From contig VWZL01002000.1 of assembly GCA_013396915.1 (NCBI GenBank), forward strand, positions 125,698 through 189,697: a DNA stretch of 64,000 bases, in the 5' to 3' direction. The notes beneath the pieces are model-generated. The model saw nothing but the letters and a program-made list of their open reading frames with translations, searched no databases and was not told the origin of the DNA. Position numbers and translations under genes: made by a program. Numbering within the stretch: position 1 is the first letter of the stretch; every line of letters begins with the position of its first letter. Source of the stretch: Stercorarius parasiticus. Lineage: Eukaryota > Chordata > Aves > Charadriiformes > Stercorariidae. This document shows, piece after piece, positions 48,296 through 60,875 of the stretch.

Positions 48296-48538
48296 GAGAA
48301 TTACCTCTCTTGATCTGCTGGCCACAGTTCTTTTGATGCATCCCAGGACGTGATTTGCCTTCTAGACTGCAAGAGCACATTGTTGGCTCGTGTCCAGCTT
48401 TTCATCCACCAGTATCAGTGCTCTTCCACAGGGCTGCTCTCTATCACATCATCCCCCAGCCTGTATTGATAATGAGGATTGTCCCAAGTGTAGGACCTTG
48501 CACTTGGCCTTGTTGAACTTCATAAGATTTGCTCAGGC

Positions 48539-49969
48539 TCACCTCTCTAGCTCTCCTAGGTCCCTCTGGATGACATCACGTCCCTCTGGCCTGTCAACCG
48601 CACCACTCAGCTTGGTGTCATCGGCAAACTTGCTGAGGATGCACTTGATCCCACTGTCTACATCATTGATGAAGATATTGAACAGCACCGGTCCCATTAT
48701 GGATCCCTGAGGGACACTACTTGTCACCCCTCTCCATCTGGACATTGAGCCACTGACCACCACCCTCTGGATGTGACCATCCAGCCAGTGCCTTGTCCAC
48801 CGAACAGTCCACCCATCAAATCCGTATCTCTCCAGCTTAGAGAGAAGGACGTAGTGGGGGACCATGTCAAAGGCCTTGCAGAAGTCCAGATAGTTGATAT
48901 CCATTGCTCTTCCCTTGTCCACTGATGCAGTCACTCCATTGTAGAAAGCCACTAGGTTGGTCAGGCAGGACTTGCCCCTAGCAAAGTCATGCTGGCTGTC
49001 TTGAATCACCTCCCTGTCCTCCATGTGCCTCAGCATAGCTTCTATGAGGGTCTGTTCCAGGATCTTCCCAGGCACAGAGGTGAGGCTGACAGAGCGGTAG
49101 TTCCCAGGGTCCTCCTTTCTACCCTTTTTAAAAATGGGTATGATGTTTCCCTTTTTCCAGTCACCAGGGACTTCACTTGACTGCCACGACTTTTCAAATA
49201 TCATGGAGAGTGGCTTGGCAACTACATCAGCCAGTTCCCTCAGGACTCTGGGATGCATCTCATCAGGTCCCATAGACTTGTTTATGTTCAGGTTCCTCAG
49301 GTGGTCACAAACCTTGTCTTCACTTACAGTGGAAGGGACTTCGTCCTCCAGGTCCCTGTCTTGTGGTCCTTCAACTCGGGAGGCATGAGGAGAGAGGCTG
49401 TCAGTGAAGACGGAGGCAAAAAAGTTGTTGAGAACCTCAGCCTTCTCCTCGTCTGTTGTTACCAGTTTGCCATTCTTGCTCATCAGGGAGGGTACACTTT
49501 CTTTAACTGTCTTTTTCTGGTTGACATGCCTGTAGAAACCCTTCTTGTTATTCTTAGCATCCCTTGCCAAGTTCAGCTCCAGCCTCGCCTTGGCCTTCCT
49601 GACCTCATCCCTATATAACTGGCCAGCATCCCTATACTCTTCCCAGGATACCTGATCCTGCTTGAACTGTCTGTGCAGTTCCTTCTTGCCTTTTAGTTTG
49701 ACCAGTAGGTCCCAGCTCAGCCATGCCAATCTCCTCCCTTTCTTGTTTGATTTCTCACACCTGGGGATCGAGAGCTCTTGTGCTGTATTGAAAGTGTCCT
49801 TGAAGATCTGCCAGCTCTGTTCTGCCCCCTTGTCCCTGAGGACTGTTTCCCAGGAGATTCTATTGACTAACTCCTTGAAGAGCCGGTGGTTTGCTTTACT
49901 AAAATTCTGGGTCCGTCTTTCACATGTGGACAAATATTTAGATCCAGTAAAATATAAGAAAATCCACAC
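48539..49969 (-). pseudogene. CR1 ORF2 reverse transcriptase fragment, 476 codons
   Basis: Encodes the linker and RT domain of the CR1 ORF2 polyprotein, which copies LINE RNA at the nicked target. Landmarks by residue are SWQIFKD near 48-54, NYRSVSLTS from 290, DFCKAFD from 362 (catalytic Asp of motif A), SSVPQGS from 417 and KFADDTKL from 447 (the catalytic Asp pair). All three RT acidic positions are kept. About 17 N-terminal residues lie outside CR1 homology, so the first Met is fortuitous. The frame ends at TGA 48539-48541 where CR1 normally has Trp (LER-W). Homology then continues in the same frame for about 80 codons with two more stops. There is no endonuclease and no complete ORF2, so it is a non-autonomous fossil. 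Confidence 0.93.
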
Positions 49970-50553
49970 TTGTAAGACCTAATCTGCATATAGAGAGGTG
50001 GATGAAAGAGAGGCTAGCCTATAGTTAAAATTTCCCTTTTTGATTTTAGAGCAAATACTCACAATGTATCAGCATTCCTCAGCAGGCGATAACTGGGACT
50101 GAATGTGGAGTTGACTCCCCTTGGCCTTTCAGTTCCTCAAGGTGTTTGCCTGAGTGGTGTCCTGACTCAGAGGAGTTTGCTGGTCACAGCCCGCCATGAT
50201 CCAGGAGAGCTCAAAGGGTCTCACTATAATCGTTACTTATAGGACTTGAGATAATTGACTTCCGTCAGATATTTTTCCACTCTGCCCCAACTCAGACAAT
50301 GGAATATTCTGGTATTTTCCACCAGTTGTGCAAGTCCCATTGCATCTCCCATTGGTTCATGATCCAGGTACGATCTACTAGATTGTCAGGGAGTGATAGT
50401 CCCAAGCAATAGAGGAAGAAGTAGCCAGGTGCATTAAGGGAGTGCCTTAATGTTCTGGTCCTTTACCTTTCACAATTCATGCTTGACATCCCCTAGGTTG
50501 GTATGTGGCCCAGGGACGGGGAACTGCACCAAGTACTGAGTGCACAAAAGGCA
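49926..50553. other. Unannotated DNA, moderately GC-rich, possibly old repeat
   Basis: No gene is recognised. The 50040-50550 segment is richer in GC and lacks long frames. It has a faint resemblance to avian LTR sequence that I cannot substantiate. Confidence 0.4.
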
Positions 50554-50580
50554 GGGGGGGCGGGGGGGAGGGAACTGGGG
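50554..50580 (+). other. Strong G-quadruplex motif
   Basis: Four G runs with very short loops: G7, C, G7, A, G3, AACT, G4. This fits a stable quadruplex on the + strand. It is isolated in otherwise moderate-GC DNA. Confidence 0.85.
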
Positions 50581-53500
50581 ACTTCTACCACCACAATGGC
50601 TTCACTTACAAACATTGCACATGCTATGGCTGAATGACAATGCTCCTAAAAGCTAGCAGCAACAATAATTCAGAGTAGTAGATGTGCTGCTATGAACCAT
50701 TTCAGCCTTGCTTACAATATGCCTTTCATAAACTAACTAAGATTATGAGATGTGCTTCGTGTTTCTTATTATTCTGTAAGGATATGATATAGGATGTCAA
50801 AGCCAGCCCTGCCACTGTCCATACGTGTGCTCTGAACAAATAGAAGATTTCTTCTTCCTCTACAGTCAAACTGACACACAGGAAAAGTAAAGTCACCTAG
50901 AGGAGGCAGGGTGAAAATTTCACTTTAAATAATAATTACTTTTACTTGTTCAATTGGTCTAGCCTTCTCAAATTACAATATAATTTTCAAAGTTTTAACC
51001 ATGGGAAAAAATACAGTAGCAATCAGTGCTATAGTGTTTTATAAAATCAGACTACAATAGGAAAACCATCCACATGCTGCTGTCTTTTCTCTTATCCTGT
51101 TAACTGAGTCAGAGAAAAAAAATATCTAAATTTCCTATAAGGAGAGCAAATGCAGTGTATTACACAAAGAATGGACAGCCCAAATAACTGTCCTTGAAAT
51201 GAAGAGTTAAAATGAGACACGAACGTACTGAGGTATTTGGTATTATAAATAGAATTGTTGCACTTTCTAGGATGAAGAGCAAGATTCCTAACAACAAACA
51301 GAACAAACTACACCCGTTAGGAAGGAGACTGTGCCTAGTGTTCCAGGCCCACCCTCTGATAAGAGTAATTTTTCAATGTATATACAATATTCTCATATGT
51401 CTTCTAATTATCACTTCTGCCCATTGCCTGTGCATTAATATGAAGTGACAAGGGTATGTTAATGCAGGAAAAGCAAACACTCTTGAAGCTATCTCTCTGA
51501 CATTCATTTAACAGAGAATTGGTTTTTTGCTTTTAGAGGACAGAATTTTTGAAGGGAAGTTTGTTTTTTCTCTCTCCTTTCCTCAGATAAGCATGCAAAA
51601 TACAGAAATAGAGTCCTCTTTCAGAAGTGACATACACTGGGTTTGGGCATTGTCACTTCTGCACTTGTGCAGAAATGGCCAGGAATATTTAAAAGAGCTA
51701 ATGCTATTATTAAAGCTATTGCTGAGCAGAAACAGAAGGAGTATAAGTGGAGATACACAGAAGGGGATCAGGTCCTTTTGGCTAGGTTAAGAGTTGCTTT
51801 GCCATCCTAGTGCTCCGTTTGCAACAGGGAATGTTTAAATTGGGCCTCTGTTTAGAATAGGGGTAAGGAGAGAGAAGGAAAACCATATGAACACCTTTGA
51901 ACTTCACTTCTTTAGTTCCTCAAAATTTAAATTCAAATCCAGCATTTGGAATAAGCCCACTATTGAGTACGTTACAAAGTACATAAAAATGGATGGAAGC
52001 CGTGATGTTAACTTGGAATGTGAATACTGGATTTTGTTGGACTTGCTGAATTAAATCTATCATACCTGTTTTCTCCATTTGCCGTTAACAAAGGAACATT
52101 TGGTGCCCAATAACTTGGTTTTCATTCTTATTCAGGAAATATTTCAATGCCTGGAAAGTTTTTAGTCTGAGTGTATTCATACTGTTCAATGCATTAAACA
52201 TTTCCACAGTTAGTTCACGTATTAGAATCTGAGCTTATCTTTGCTTTTTTAGTTTGTACCAGGACACTGTCACCTCTAGTAAGGGACACCCAGCACAATT
52301 AAATAAAATATTTATGATTTGTAGCTTGGGAGTTTTTGTGAGGATACTGCAGGATGTGGATACTCTTATTATAAACTACTACAATCTTTCTCTTTTCATA
52401 CTTCCTCATTATTACATAGAAGTAGGAATAAGAGCATATTACAGGTGGCCAGACAGACAAACTGTAGTTGAAGGCTGTTTCACCTTGTCATAAGTTGTCA
52501 TACTGTAAACATTCTGGCCAATGTATTCCATTAGGCTGACATTCTGAGCATTATTTTATTTGTTAAATGTAATTAAGAGGAAATGCAACCTTTTCTATGG
52601 TTGCAAAGACTTGTTTTTAGAAGTCTGAGAGTAGAGACATTATATGCTACAATAACGTTTTCCACATATTGGTAGTGAGGATTTTGCTAGAGGCATTGAC
52701 TAAATATAACTAAATTAAGAGCTATGTTTCAATAAAATAAATTATTCAGGAAAAACTTCGTAAAATTTGAATGTTATGTTAAACAGAAGTTCTAGACTTT
52801 GTGGGCAGCAGGTGTATCAGAACTGGACGCAGTCCAGAAAAGGGCTTCACCTCTTTCATTTATCATTCTCCTAATTTATATGTAGCTTTTTGAGCTCCTT
52901 TACTATAACATTCAAAGCAACCCCTGGGTACTTTGAAAATAAAGAGAGGCTGAAACTCACAGCACAAATTACTTACTGGAAGTATGTGATGCTCAGTAAC
53001 CACAATGTAACTGCAAGACTAGTATTAAAATCAACTATATTCTCAACAGCTGTCACCAATACTGCATTTGGAGGCATTTACTCCTAACCCAGAACTGCAC
53101 AGTGCTAGTTTGAAACAGCTGGCAAAATCTCTTTCCTTCCATTCCTTTTGAACTATAGCACTTCACTGGTAAATGTTTTGCTGAACAATTTGTGGAGCTC
53201 ACAGTGTGAGTCCTTATAATTAGGATGATTTTATGACACTGCTGACAGCACCATACCTGCACTTTGTCAAACTGATCCTACTCATCTCTGAAATAAATAG
53301 ATTAAATGAAGCCGTTGAATTCAAGTGCATGTCAGAAAAGTTATTCTTCTGTCCTGAAATGCACGACTACGTGTTCCAGCAAAAAGACTGAAAAATTTAG
53401 TTCCATGGCCCCATTAATTCTATTGCAGCTAATTATATATCATACCTCATAAAGGTGGTTTCTTCAGATGACATTTATTACCCATAATGGAGTAACTCTT

Positions 53501-56500
53501 CACTTAGAGTTAATTTCCAGAAGTAAATTGATCCAGAAAAGCAGCTTAAGTTCTTTCTGGTTGCAATGGGAGAAAAGCAGTCACATAGTGACTAAGTGAC
53601 TAAGTGGCTGTAGCCTAAATTATTTAGGGACAGAAGAGAATTAAAGTTGTTTTGCTTTGTTTTTCAGAGGAATTATTGGAAAGGAATGACTGAGTTCTGT
53701 GTTTCTGACTTAATGACACAATAGCAAGTAAGTGGCCTAGCAATCCACAATGGCCAATTGACTTTTTTATTTTTTTAAAGAAATCTTTTCAATAACACAC
53801 AGTGATCTCATTTAGGCAGCCGTAGATTGAACCTAAAAGGTATTGTCACTGATCTTACTGTGAAAACTCTGAAGAACCCTGCACCTGCAGATAACTATGA
53901 TTTTATCCACGCTCCTTTTCTATTCACATACAATAGTTCAGTATACAAAAAATCCTTAGGAAAAGATATGAAATTACTTTTTAGCCATGTACCCTAGAAT
54001 TTAGGAATAACTCAATTCAGGTCATACTTATTCTATTGAATTCAAGACTGCAAAAGTAATTAGCCCTTCTTATGATCAATTCAGGTGAATTCCTTTGAAA
54101 CTTTTAAGAGAATGTATCCACATTTCAGTATATATGCAAATGAAAGGCTTATGAACAAACGAGGCAAATAAGTAAGACCTGAATATGGTAAATTTCATTC
54201 AGTTCTTGATCTATCTGCCTCCATCATCACATTTGCTACAGTATTTTTTTTTAGTATTAGACCTTATAACATACCATTCAAGTATTTTCTAAGGTACAGA
54301 GTAACATCACATTTTCTTTCTTACTCCTGTATGAAGAAACACTTTAATGTCTTGTAAAATATTGGGAGATTTTATTCTACTCTTAATTGAATTTAGGTAG
54401 GTGTATTTGAGATAAGTGGTGGTACTTTTGGAGAGCTACAGACATGATGGCTAGAATCCAGCTTCCATTGAAATAAATGGAAACACTTCAATTGATTTAA
54501 TGGGTCTTGGATTTGATCCAAGGTGCACTTTGACTTAATTGGACTATTCCTGGGAATAAGAGCAGTACCTTCTTGAGTACCCATATGCAATGAGTGTTTG
54601 TAAGGTCTAGTCCTTAGGAGTGAGCATCTGAGAGACAAGAGCCACTCTCACGGTACACCTAGTTAAAAATCACAAGAAATAAGAACTGTGAAAGTTTTGC
54701 AAAAGTAAGAATATTAATATTAATTAATATTAATGTAGTGAAACAACACATCAGGAATTTAGCTTTCAGATTTTTGTGAAACATAAATATAAATCTGTAC
54801 TTTTTCACATGTTATTACAAGTTAAACTCCTGAGGGACTGGAAAAAGAGATGCAGAACTGTGTTTTATGAATCTGGTCTTGTAGATAACTATAGTCATTT
54901 CTTCATATAGTTATTTAATGATACAAAATAATCATTGTATACTCACTTTCATTCCTGTGAGATCTGTTTCCCTTTTTACCATCTGTGATAAGATCATCAG
55001 GATAGATAAAATACTGAAAGTATGGCTTGACATAATCTCAATCATAATGTGTTAGACTATATTAACCTGAAGCTATTTCTACAAGGCTGTGACACAACGC
55101 CTTTCCCAATTCCCTGTCCACTGCAAATGTGAAATGCCTTCAGAATGATTCATTATAAGCCATCTCCATTTGGTCTTTAAACAAAAGATTTTTAAAGAGC
55201 TTGGCAATCTCTCTGTTAATTTCCAATATATATCCATATTTTTTTCCTTTTGGAACAATGGTGTTCTACCCTCAAATCTTAACTTTGTTTCACAAAAAAA
55301 TTAAAGAAGATTGAAAGGTGTTTCATAGTTACTAAGATGATCAGTTTTCTGACTTTCTCTTTCAAGATATCACAGATCTTAACCGGTGTTCCTAAAAGCT
55401 CTGAAAGTGCCATATTTTCTGCTGTGGCACAGCAAGAAAACTCAGTCGCAACTACAGTTGTGGAGAGCTAGTACTGAACATTGATGCCATTGCATTTTCA
55501 AATAACAAATCTGCCTGAGCTACAGTAGGGTGCACACTGCATTTCAATAAAAACCTCACTTAGCTGAAGGTACCACTGCCCATTAGACTGGAGCAGAAAC
55601 CTGCCTGCTGAGAGACAAGTTTGTTCCACAATATTTGGCCTTCATCCACAGCCATGCACTGTTTGATCGCTTTGCCACCAGCTCAGCCCAAGTACCTTTG
55701 TCACTTATGCTCGGTCAGCTCTGTGCCACTGCTAGTTCATCATGAGATGGGTTACTGTCAAACCAGCCATAGAGATGTACAAGTTGTAGCCAATCATGAC
55801 TTCCCCAAAGTGCAGCACAGTCAAAAACCCACTGCATAACAAAACCTTACATAACCCAACTTTCTCTAGAAAGCTACTGTTTAAAACCCTTCTCTGTGAG
55901 GAACTCTGACAATATGGCTGTACTAGGCTGGTACATGAAAATCCACTGCATGACACGCAGGGTGACCTGTTGGCTCCAGATATATCCAGCCAACTGTCCA
56001 TGCAAGTTAAATATGAATAGATCTATTAAAGAATTGCAACAAAACAACAGAATTCAGAGTACAAAGGTGGAAAAAAAAAGTCCCAGAAGGAGAAATTACA
56101 TCTGTTTGAACTGTAGATATAGAAATTCATTTCAGTCCAAAATTACTCTTAGCCTTGGGTTTACAATTTGCTCATTTTTCCTGTGGTCCACTGCCCAGCT
56201 CTTTCTTCTGTATACTCCTTCTTTTCTTCAGTCCTTTGAATTCTTTTCAATTTGAAAGGATCTCCTGGTTCCTTCTCACTAATGTTACCTTATATATAAG
56301 GGTATTTTCCACACTCTGTTTGTGACTCTCCATTTATTTCTCCTTGTATATTCTGTCTCTTTGGATTTTGGAAGAGCTGTGATAAAATAAATCACTGAAG
56401 AGGCAGGTTAAGCTGTTATTATCAAGTAACTCTGCGTGGCATTAAACCAAAGTAGCCAGGTGCAGGGAAAGTCTGCATGTGTTTCCTACACACCCAGCAA

Positions 56501-59500
56501 TTTCTGCAGCGTCCCCCATTATCTGCTCCATAAACTGACTGAATAATAGTATTTGGCATGCAGCGGATAAATTTCTTCCCATATACACATATTCAGAAGG
56601 AAAACTTTTCTGAGCAAAATCAAAGCTATAATATAATGTAATAAGCATTTTCCATCCCTTTTCAAGACATCCAGTATTTCTTACAAGTCGTATAGTACAG
56701 AATTAACTGTTGTCCATCTTTCCTCTGCCAAATATGCCAGTACAACGTGCATTTCAAAGCATTTACATTTGTTGGTTTTCCAATTTTTACGCATTGGATT
56801 GAGTTAATCTAAAAAAGCCTCTAATTTAACAGTATTAACAATGTAGTAAATGCACCACTTCATTTCTCTTTAAGTCTTTTTCCAGCTGTACTCTAAAATC
56901 TAGTGATTAACAGACTTTAAGGATAATCACAATAGTCTGGTAAAATTGGAATTAGGTGCCAAAAACTACATCAATAAGACATAGTACAGATGCAAATTAA
57001 GAGCTGCAAATTGCAGTGACCCATGACCAGAACTGGCTTAATTTGAGTTGCATTATAGCTGAACTGTACTTTGTTAATGTCATGCAGGCATTGACACATG
57101 AACAAGCAGGTAAACCACCATGACAAGTATTAAATGTAGGACAAAATCACTGGTCTGCTTAATACATGGCTTTTAATGCACTACAGTTATATGCATAACA
57201 GGCTGAGTGGTAATACTCTTTTTTTAATATTCCTTTCTGTGACTAGAGAATACAACGTTCCGTTAGATGGCTGTATAACAACAACCAGCCATTTAAGCTT
57301 TCTACTCATAATTGGCATGTTGACCTTGCACATATTAAGAAGGCTGATATTCAAAAAACCCTTCAACAAGGTAATTATATGCCTTTGGAAACCTTGTTTC
57401 CATTCCCATTTTTCTTGATATAGAAATAAATATGCAAAAATTGTTAAAATTTTAACATTGTGAATGTATAAAAACCAAGAACTTCCTCCACCCTTTAGAA
57501 GTATCGCATGAACAGTGAATACCATAGCTATGGCCATAGACTATACAGCGTAAAGTCTGGTAAGACCACCAGGCTTGGGCCCCTGGGTAAGTCAGGCCAA
57601 TAAGTCTACCCAGACAGAATACTTCAGTTATCCTATAGCATTTCAGTGCTTTGGAGACTTAAAAATGCAAGCTGAAGAGAAACAACAGAACATACCAAGT
57701 GTCACCAATGCACAGCTGTAAAGAAACCAATGGGCAATGTCTGTGCCCAGAAGTCCAGCAGCTTATCTTCACTCTGCATTGCAAAAGGAATGACTCAAGA
57801 TCCCTGTCACTCTACATGGACAGAAACTCTTTACAGAACTTCAATACATTCACCAGCTTTACCCAGACAAGACACACCAGACAGGCATAGATGCTGCTTC
57901 TAGTTCTGTAGCAGTTACACCATACATTTGCTATACGAAAAAGTGTGAGGAAAGAACTTACAGAACTTATCTGAGCATTACAATTTAGAAACAACACCAC
58001 CACATGTGGGTTTTGCAGCTCTGGTTCTTTCTAGAAACCGATAGCTACATTGCAGGCTGTGCAGCACTTAAGAAGGGAGTGATCTGGAAGATATGCAGGT
58101 TCATCACAAAGACCACAAGAGCTCACAGTGATTACTTAATTTCACCATTTCCCCAGGAGCCACGATTTCTCTGTGAAGACAGGATAAACTAACTCTTACA
58201 ATGATAAATTGAGTGACTCCAAGGAATTGCAAGGTCAGTTCAAGTATCTTTTCTTCTAATTAAGCTCATCTAACTTCTCTGTTAATTTGACTAGCTTCCA
58301 GCATTTTGAGTCATCATATGAAAAAGGACAGAAATAGCCCTCACAAGTCTTTTCCATACCCAAGCGCATTTGGTTGTAAAAGACATTTGTACCAGCTTGT
58401 AATAAAATTCTGTAATCTGATGTGGTGTCTCCACATGTCATCAGCAACTAGTAATCACTGTTTCTTAAGCTCTGATCTCGTAAATAATTATGACTCTTAA
58501 GATAGTGCTGTAACTTTAGAAACATCAGGATTATTTAATTAAATGACACTACCCATATGACTGAATTCAGAATTGGCATGTCAGCAACAGAAAGCCAATA
58601 TGGCAAAACAGCATTAAAAAAAACAGATGATCCCTAAGTCCATTTTAGATCAATCCTACTTTAACAAATAAGATTTTCCCTTCGTATTCCCTGGAGTTTA
58701 TATGGATAATTTTAACTAGAAAAACAATTTATTTTCTGAAGTATTATGTTGACAATGGTATTTCCTCATAGACTTTTTTGTGATGGAAATTAATACTCAA
58801 GAAAATTAGAGAAAATTGAGAAGTAGGTGAAAAATTAATGGAAATACCTTGCATAGACACACAGCTTCTTCCGTAAAATGTCTAATAAAACTGTAAAATA
58901 TGAATTTATGAGAAGAATGTTTTCAATTCCAACAGTTGGACTGACTGACTAAAGCCTGACTTGTACTTTGTTCCTGAAATGAAAAAAAAGTACAATCATT
59001 TGTTTTTAAGAACTAGAAAAAGGTAAATAAAATCTTTCAGACGCTACTTTCAATATGACTAATCACTCAAACTATAAGAGAAAAAGTGTCATTATAAGAT
59101 TAAACTGGAGGGTCTACTACTGAGAAAATAGTACTTTTCTAAGAAGAATTAGTTAAAACAAACAATCCAAAGATAATGAAGTCCATTACACTTGATGGTG
59201 TATTTTGATGGAAAGCAGCTCAAGCACAGGCCCCAAAACTTAGGTCAATGATATTGAATATTCAGGACCTGGTTTTTATATGGCATATTTGGGTAAAATG
59301 GACAGAAACTGTCAAATACACAACTGTGTTCTTTTCTTCTTAATAGCATGACATTTCAAGAAAGAAGCAATATCAGCATCACAAAATACGCACAGTATTT
59401 AGTCTGAGCTAATACAGTCTGAAGTTAATACTGAACTCCACATATTTTTTTCTTTTTCATTTCTTTAAAAAAAAATTTATTATTTTATGATATTCACAAC

Positions 59501-60648
59501 ACAAAGGCTTTGTAAAAGCTGCTCCCCATTAAAAGTTTCTACACTGGTTCAGAGATTTGGTAGTATGATATGGTGTTCTGTTTTCACTTCAGCTTTGCCT
59601 TATTATTTGGATCTGCCCAGCTCTATTTGATAATACTAATAGTCTTATTATGGTTCTCCTGTAGTTAAAGACATAAAGCATTCACAGCAAGTCTCTCAGG
59701 TATTTTGAGAAAGAGCATTTAACTTAGCAATTTACACACCCATTTTCCCTTACCTAAGTGAGACAGTCCATCATTCTTACAATTTATGAGATACAGAAAA
59801 ATCTGGCTTAAGTTTGTATAAATAAAGTGGTTACTGCTACAAAATAGTAGTCAAACATGTTTGGGGTTTTTTTTTAATCCTTTTTACAAGAGAAGGATTA
59901 TTTTATCATTTTATTCTTGAGGTAAGAACATTTAAATCACTGAAACACAAGGAGGCTAACCATGCCAAATTTTAGGCAATTCTATTACCTTAAGTGGAGT
60001 TCTAACCTTGACAACATATTTTATTCCTTGGAGAGAAACCTATCTAAAGCTCTGTCTGAAGTGCTTTAAACCCTTACAGGTGAATTATGCCAAACTTACT
60101 AGAGAAGCTTGTATTACTCTGATATTCAGCTGCTGTCATTTTCAACAGTGAAGTTTATCAAACCTTATAAACCTGCAGAGATTTAACATTCATTATAAAA
60201 AAAAAAAAAGGCCAAACAAAATACCCCCAAACCCACTGTATCTTTGTTCCCTAAAATAGGGAGTAGTTGAATTTATTACCACAAGCCTTTTACATTTACT
60301 ACATTCCAGCATTTACTTTGACTAATATCTTTTTTTTTTTTTTTCCTGGCAGGAAGCCATGGTATTATTGCTTTATATTCCTAGTCAATGCTAACCCAAC
60401 TGTAAAATAAATTATGTGAGCTATTTTAGAAACACTGAAGTGACAAAATGCTTCAGTAGAAACTATAGTAAAATGTCCCCTTTTTAATCATCCAAATCAG
60501 ACTTGCCAGAAAGTATGGCTAGAGCAAAGTTGTTGTTGCATATGAGAGCCATTCTCAGGAATAGAAAAGGCAATATTTGGATTCTGAAGTGCCAAATAAG
60601 CTATAAAACTTTATGACTCCTTATTTAAACCTCTTGTTCTCTGACAAG
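50581..60648. other. Unannotated AT-rich DNA
   Basis: Ten kilobases with no recognised gene. Frames up to 119 codons (55896-56255 +) lack known domains. It contains a possible CR1 scrap near 52818 and a T15 tract at 60330-60344. AT-rich tandem-like strings such as AATATTAATATTAATT occur near 54711-54735. Confidence 0.55.
52818..52852 (-). repeat. Possible tiny CR1 scrap
   Basis: CAGAACTGGACGCAGT followed by CCAG...GGGCTTCACC matches, with small gaps, the reverse complement of the CR1 ORF2 segment CCCAGTTCTGG preceded by GTGAGGCC, which is visible in CR1-C at 46200-46240. The match covers about 35 bases with no flanking homology, so it could be chance. Confidence 0.35.
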
Positions 60649-60703
60649 CAAAGGTACCTTCTCTCGGGAAGAAAAGAAGATCCTCGAAGAGCGACAAGTT
60701 TCT
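60649..60703 (+). other. Exon-like interval, first of a pair
   Basis: It follows a pyrimidine-rich stretch ending GACAAG and precedes a GTAAGA donor. In the frame starting at its second base it reads KGTFSREEKKILEERQVS with no stop and ends in phase 0, matching the next candidate. The AAG acceptor is suboptimal. No homologue is recognised, and a chance origin remains likely. Confidence 0.15.
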
Positions 60704-60797
60704 GTAAGAAAAAGTCAATTATAGGTCACCAAAATATTTCCGAAGTCAAAATGGTAATCTTCTTTTGCTACTCTCCTTCCCCCCTCCCTGTTTCCAG

Positions 60798-60875
60798 GAG
60801 AGAAACATACTGTCTCTTAAACAGACCTTGGAGCTTCCCTGTAATAGATTTCAACTCCCAAACCTCCATTTTGCA
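60798..60875 (+). other. Exon-like interval, second of a pair
   Basis: It has an excellent acceptor (a long C/T tract ending GTTTCCAG) and a GTAAGA-type donor (GCA|GTAAGATA). It is 78 nt, 26 open codons beginning ERNILSLKQTLELP. Phase 0 on both sides lets it join the preceding candidate (60649-60703) across a 94-nt intron without a stop. No protein family is recognised. Confidence 0.22.

Larger units (their letters stand above)
47871..49925 (-). mobile_element. CR1 LINE copy D (5' truncated, best preserved)
   Basis: Read on the minus strand, it begins in the linker ahead of the RT domain (about 49925). It contains the RT core and ORF2 C-terminus, and ends with TTGGACTAGATGACC, AGGTCCCTTCCAACCC and two terminal octamers (ATTCTATG, ATTCTGTG) at 47871-47886. 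The endonuclease and ORF1 are absent, so this is a normal 5'-truncated insertion. Long open frames indicate it is the youngest CR1 here. An N at 48295 replaces about 42 codons that CR1-C retains at the same place. No clear target duplication was found. Confidence 0.96.

Noticed and set aside
49134..49982. Plus-strand frames opposite CR1-D (84, 121 and 106 codons)
   Set aside because: Antisense shadows of the CR1 ORF2 reading frame.
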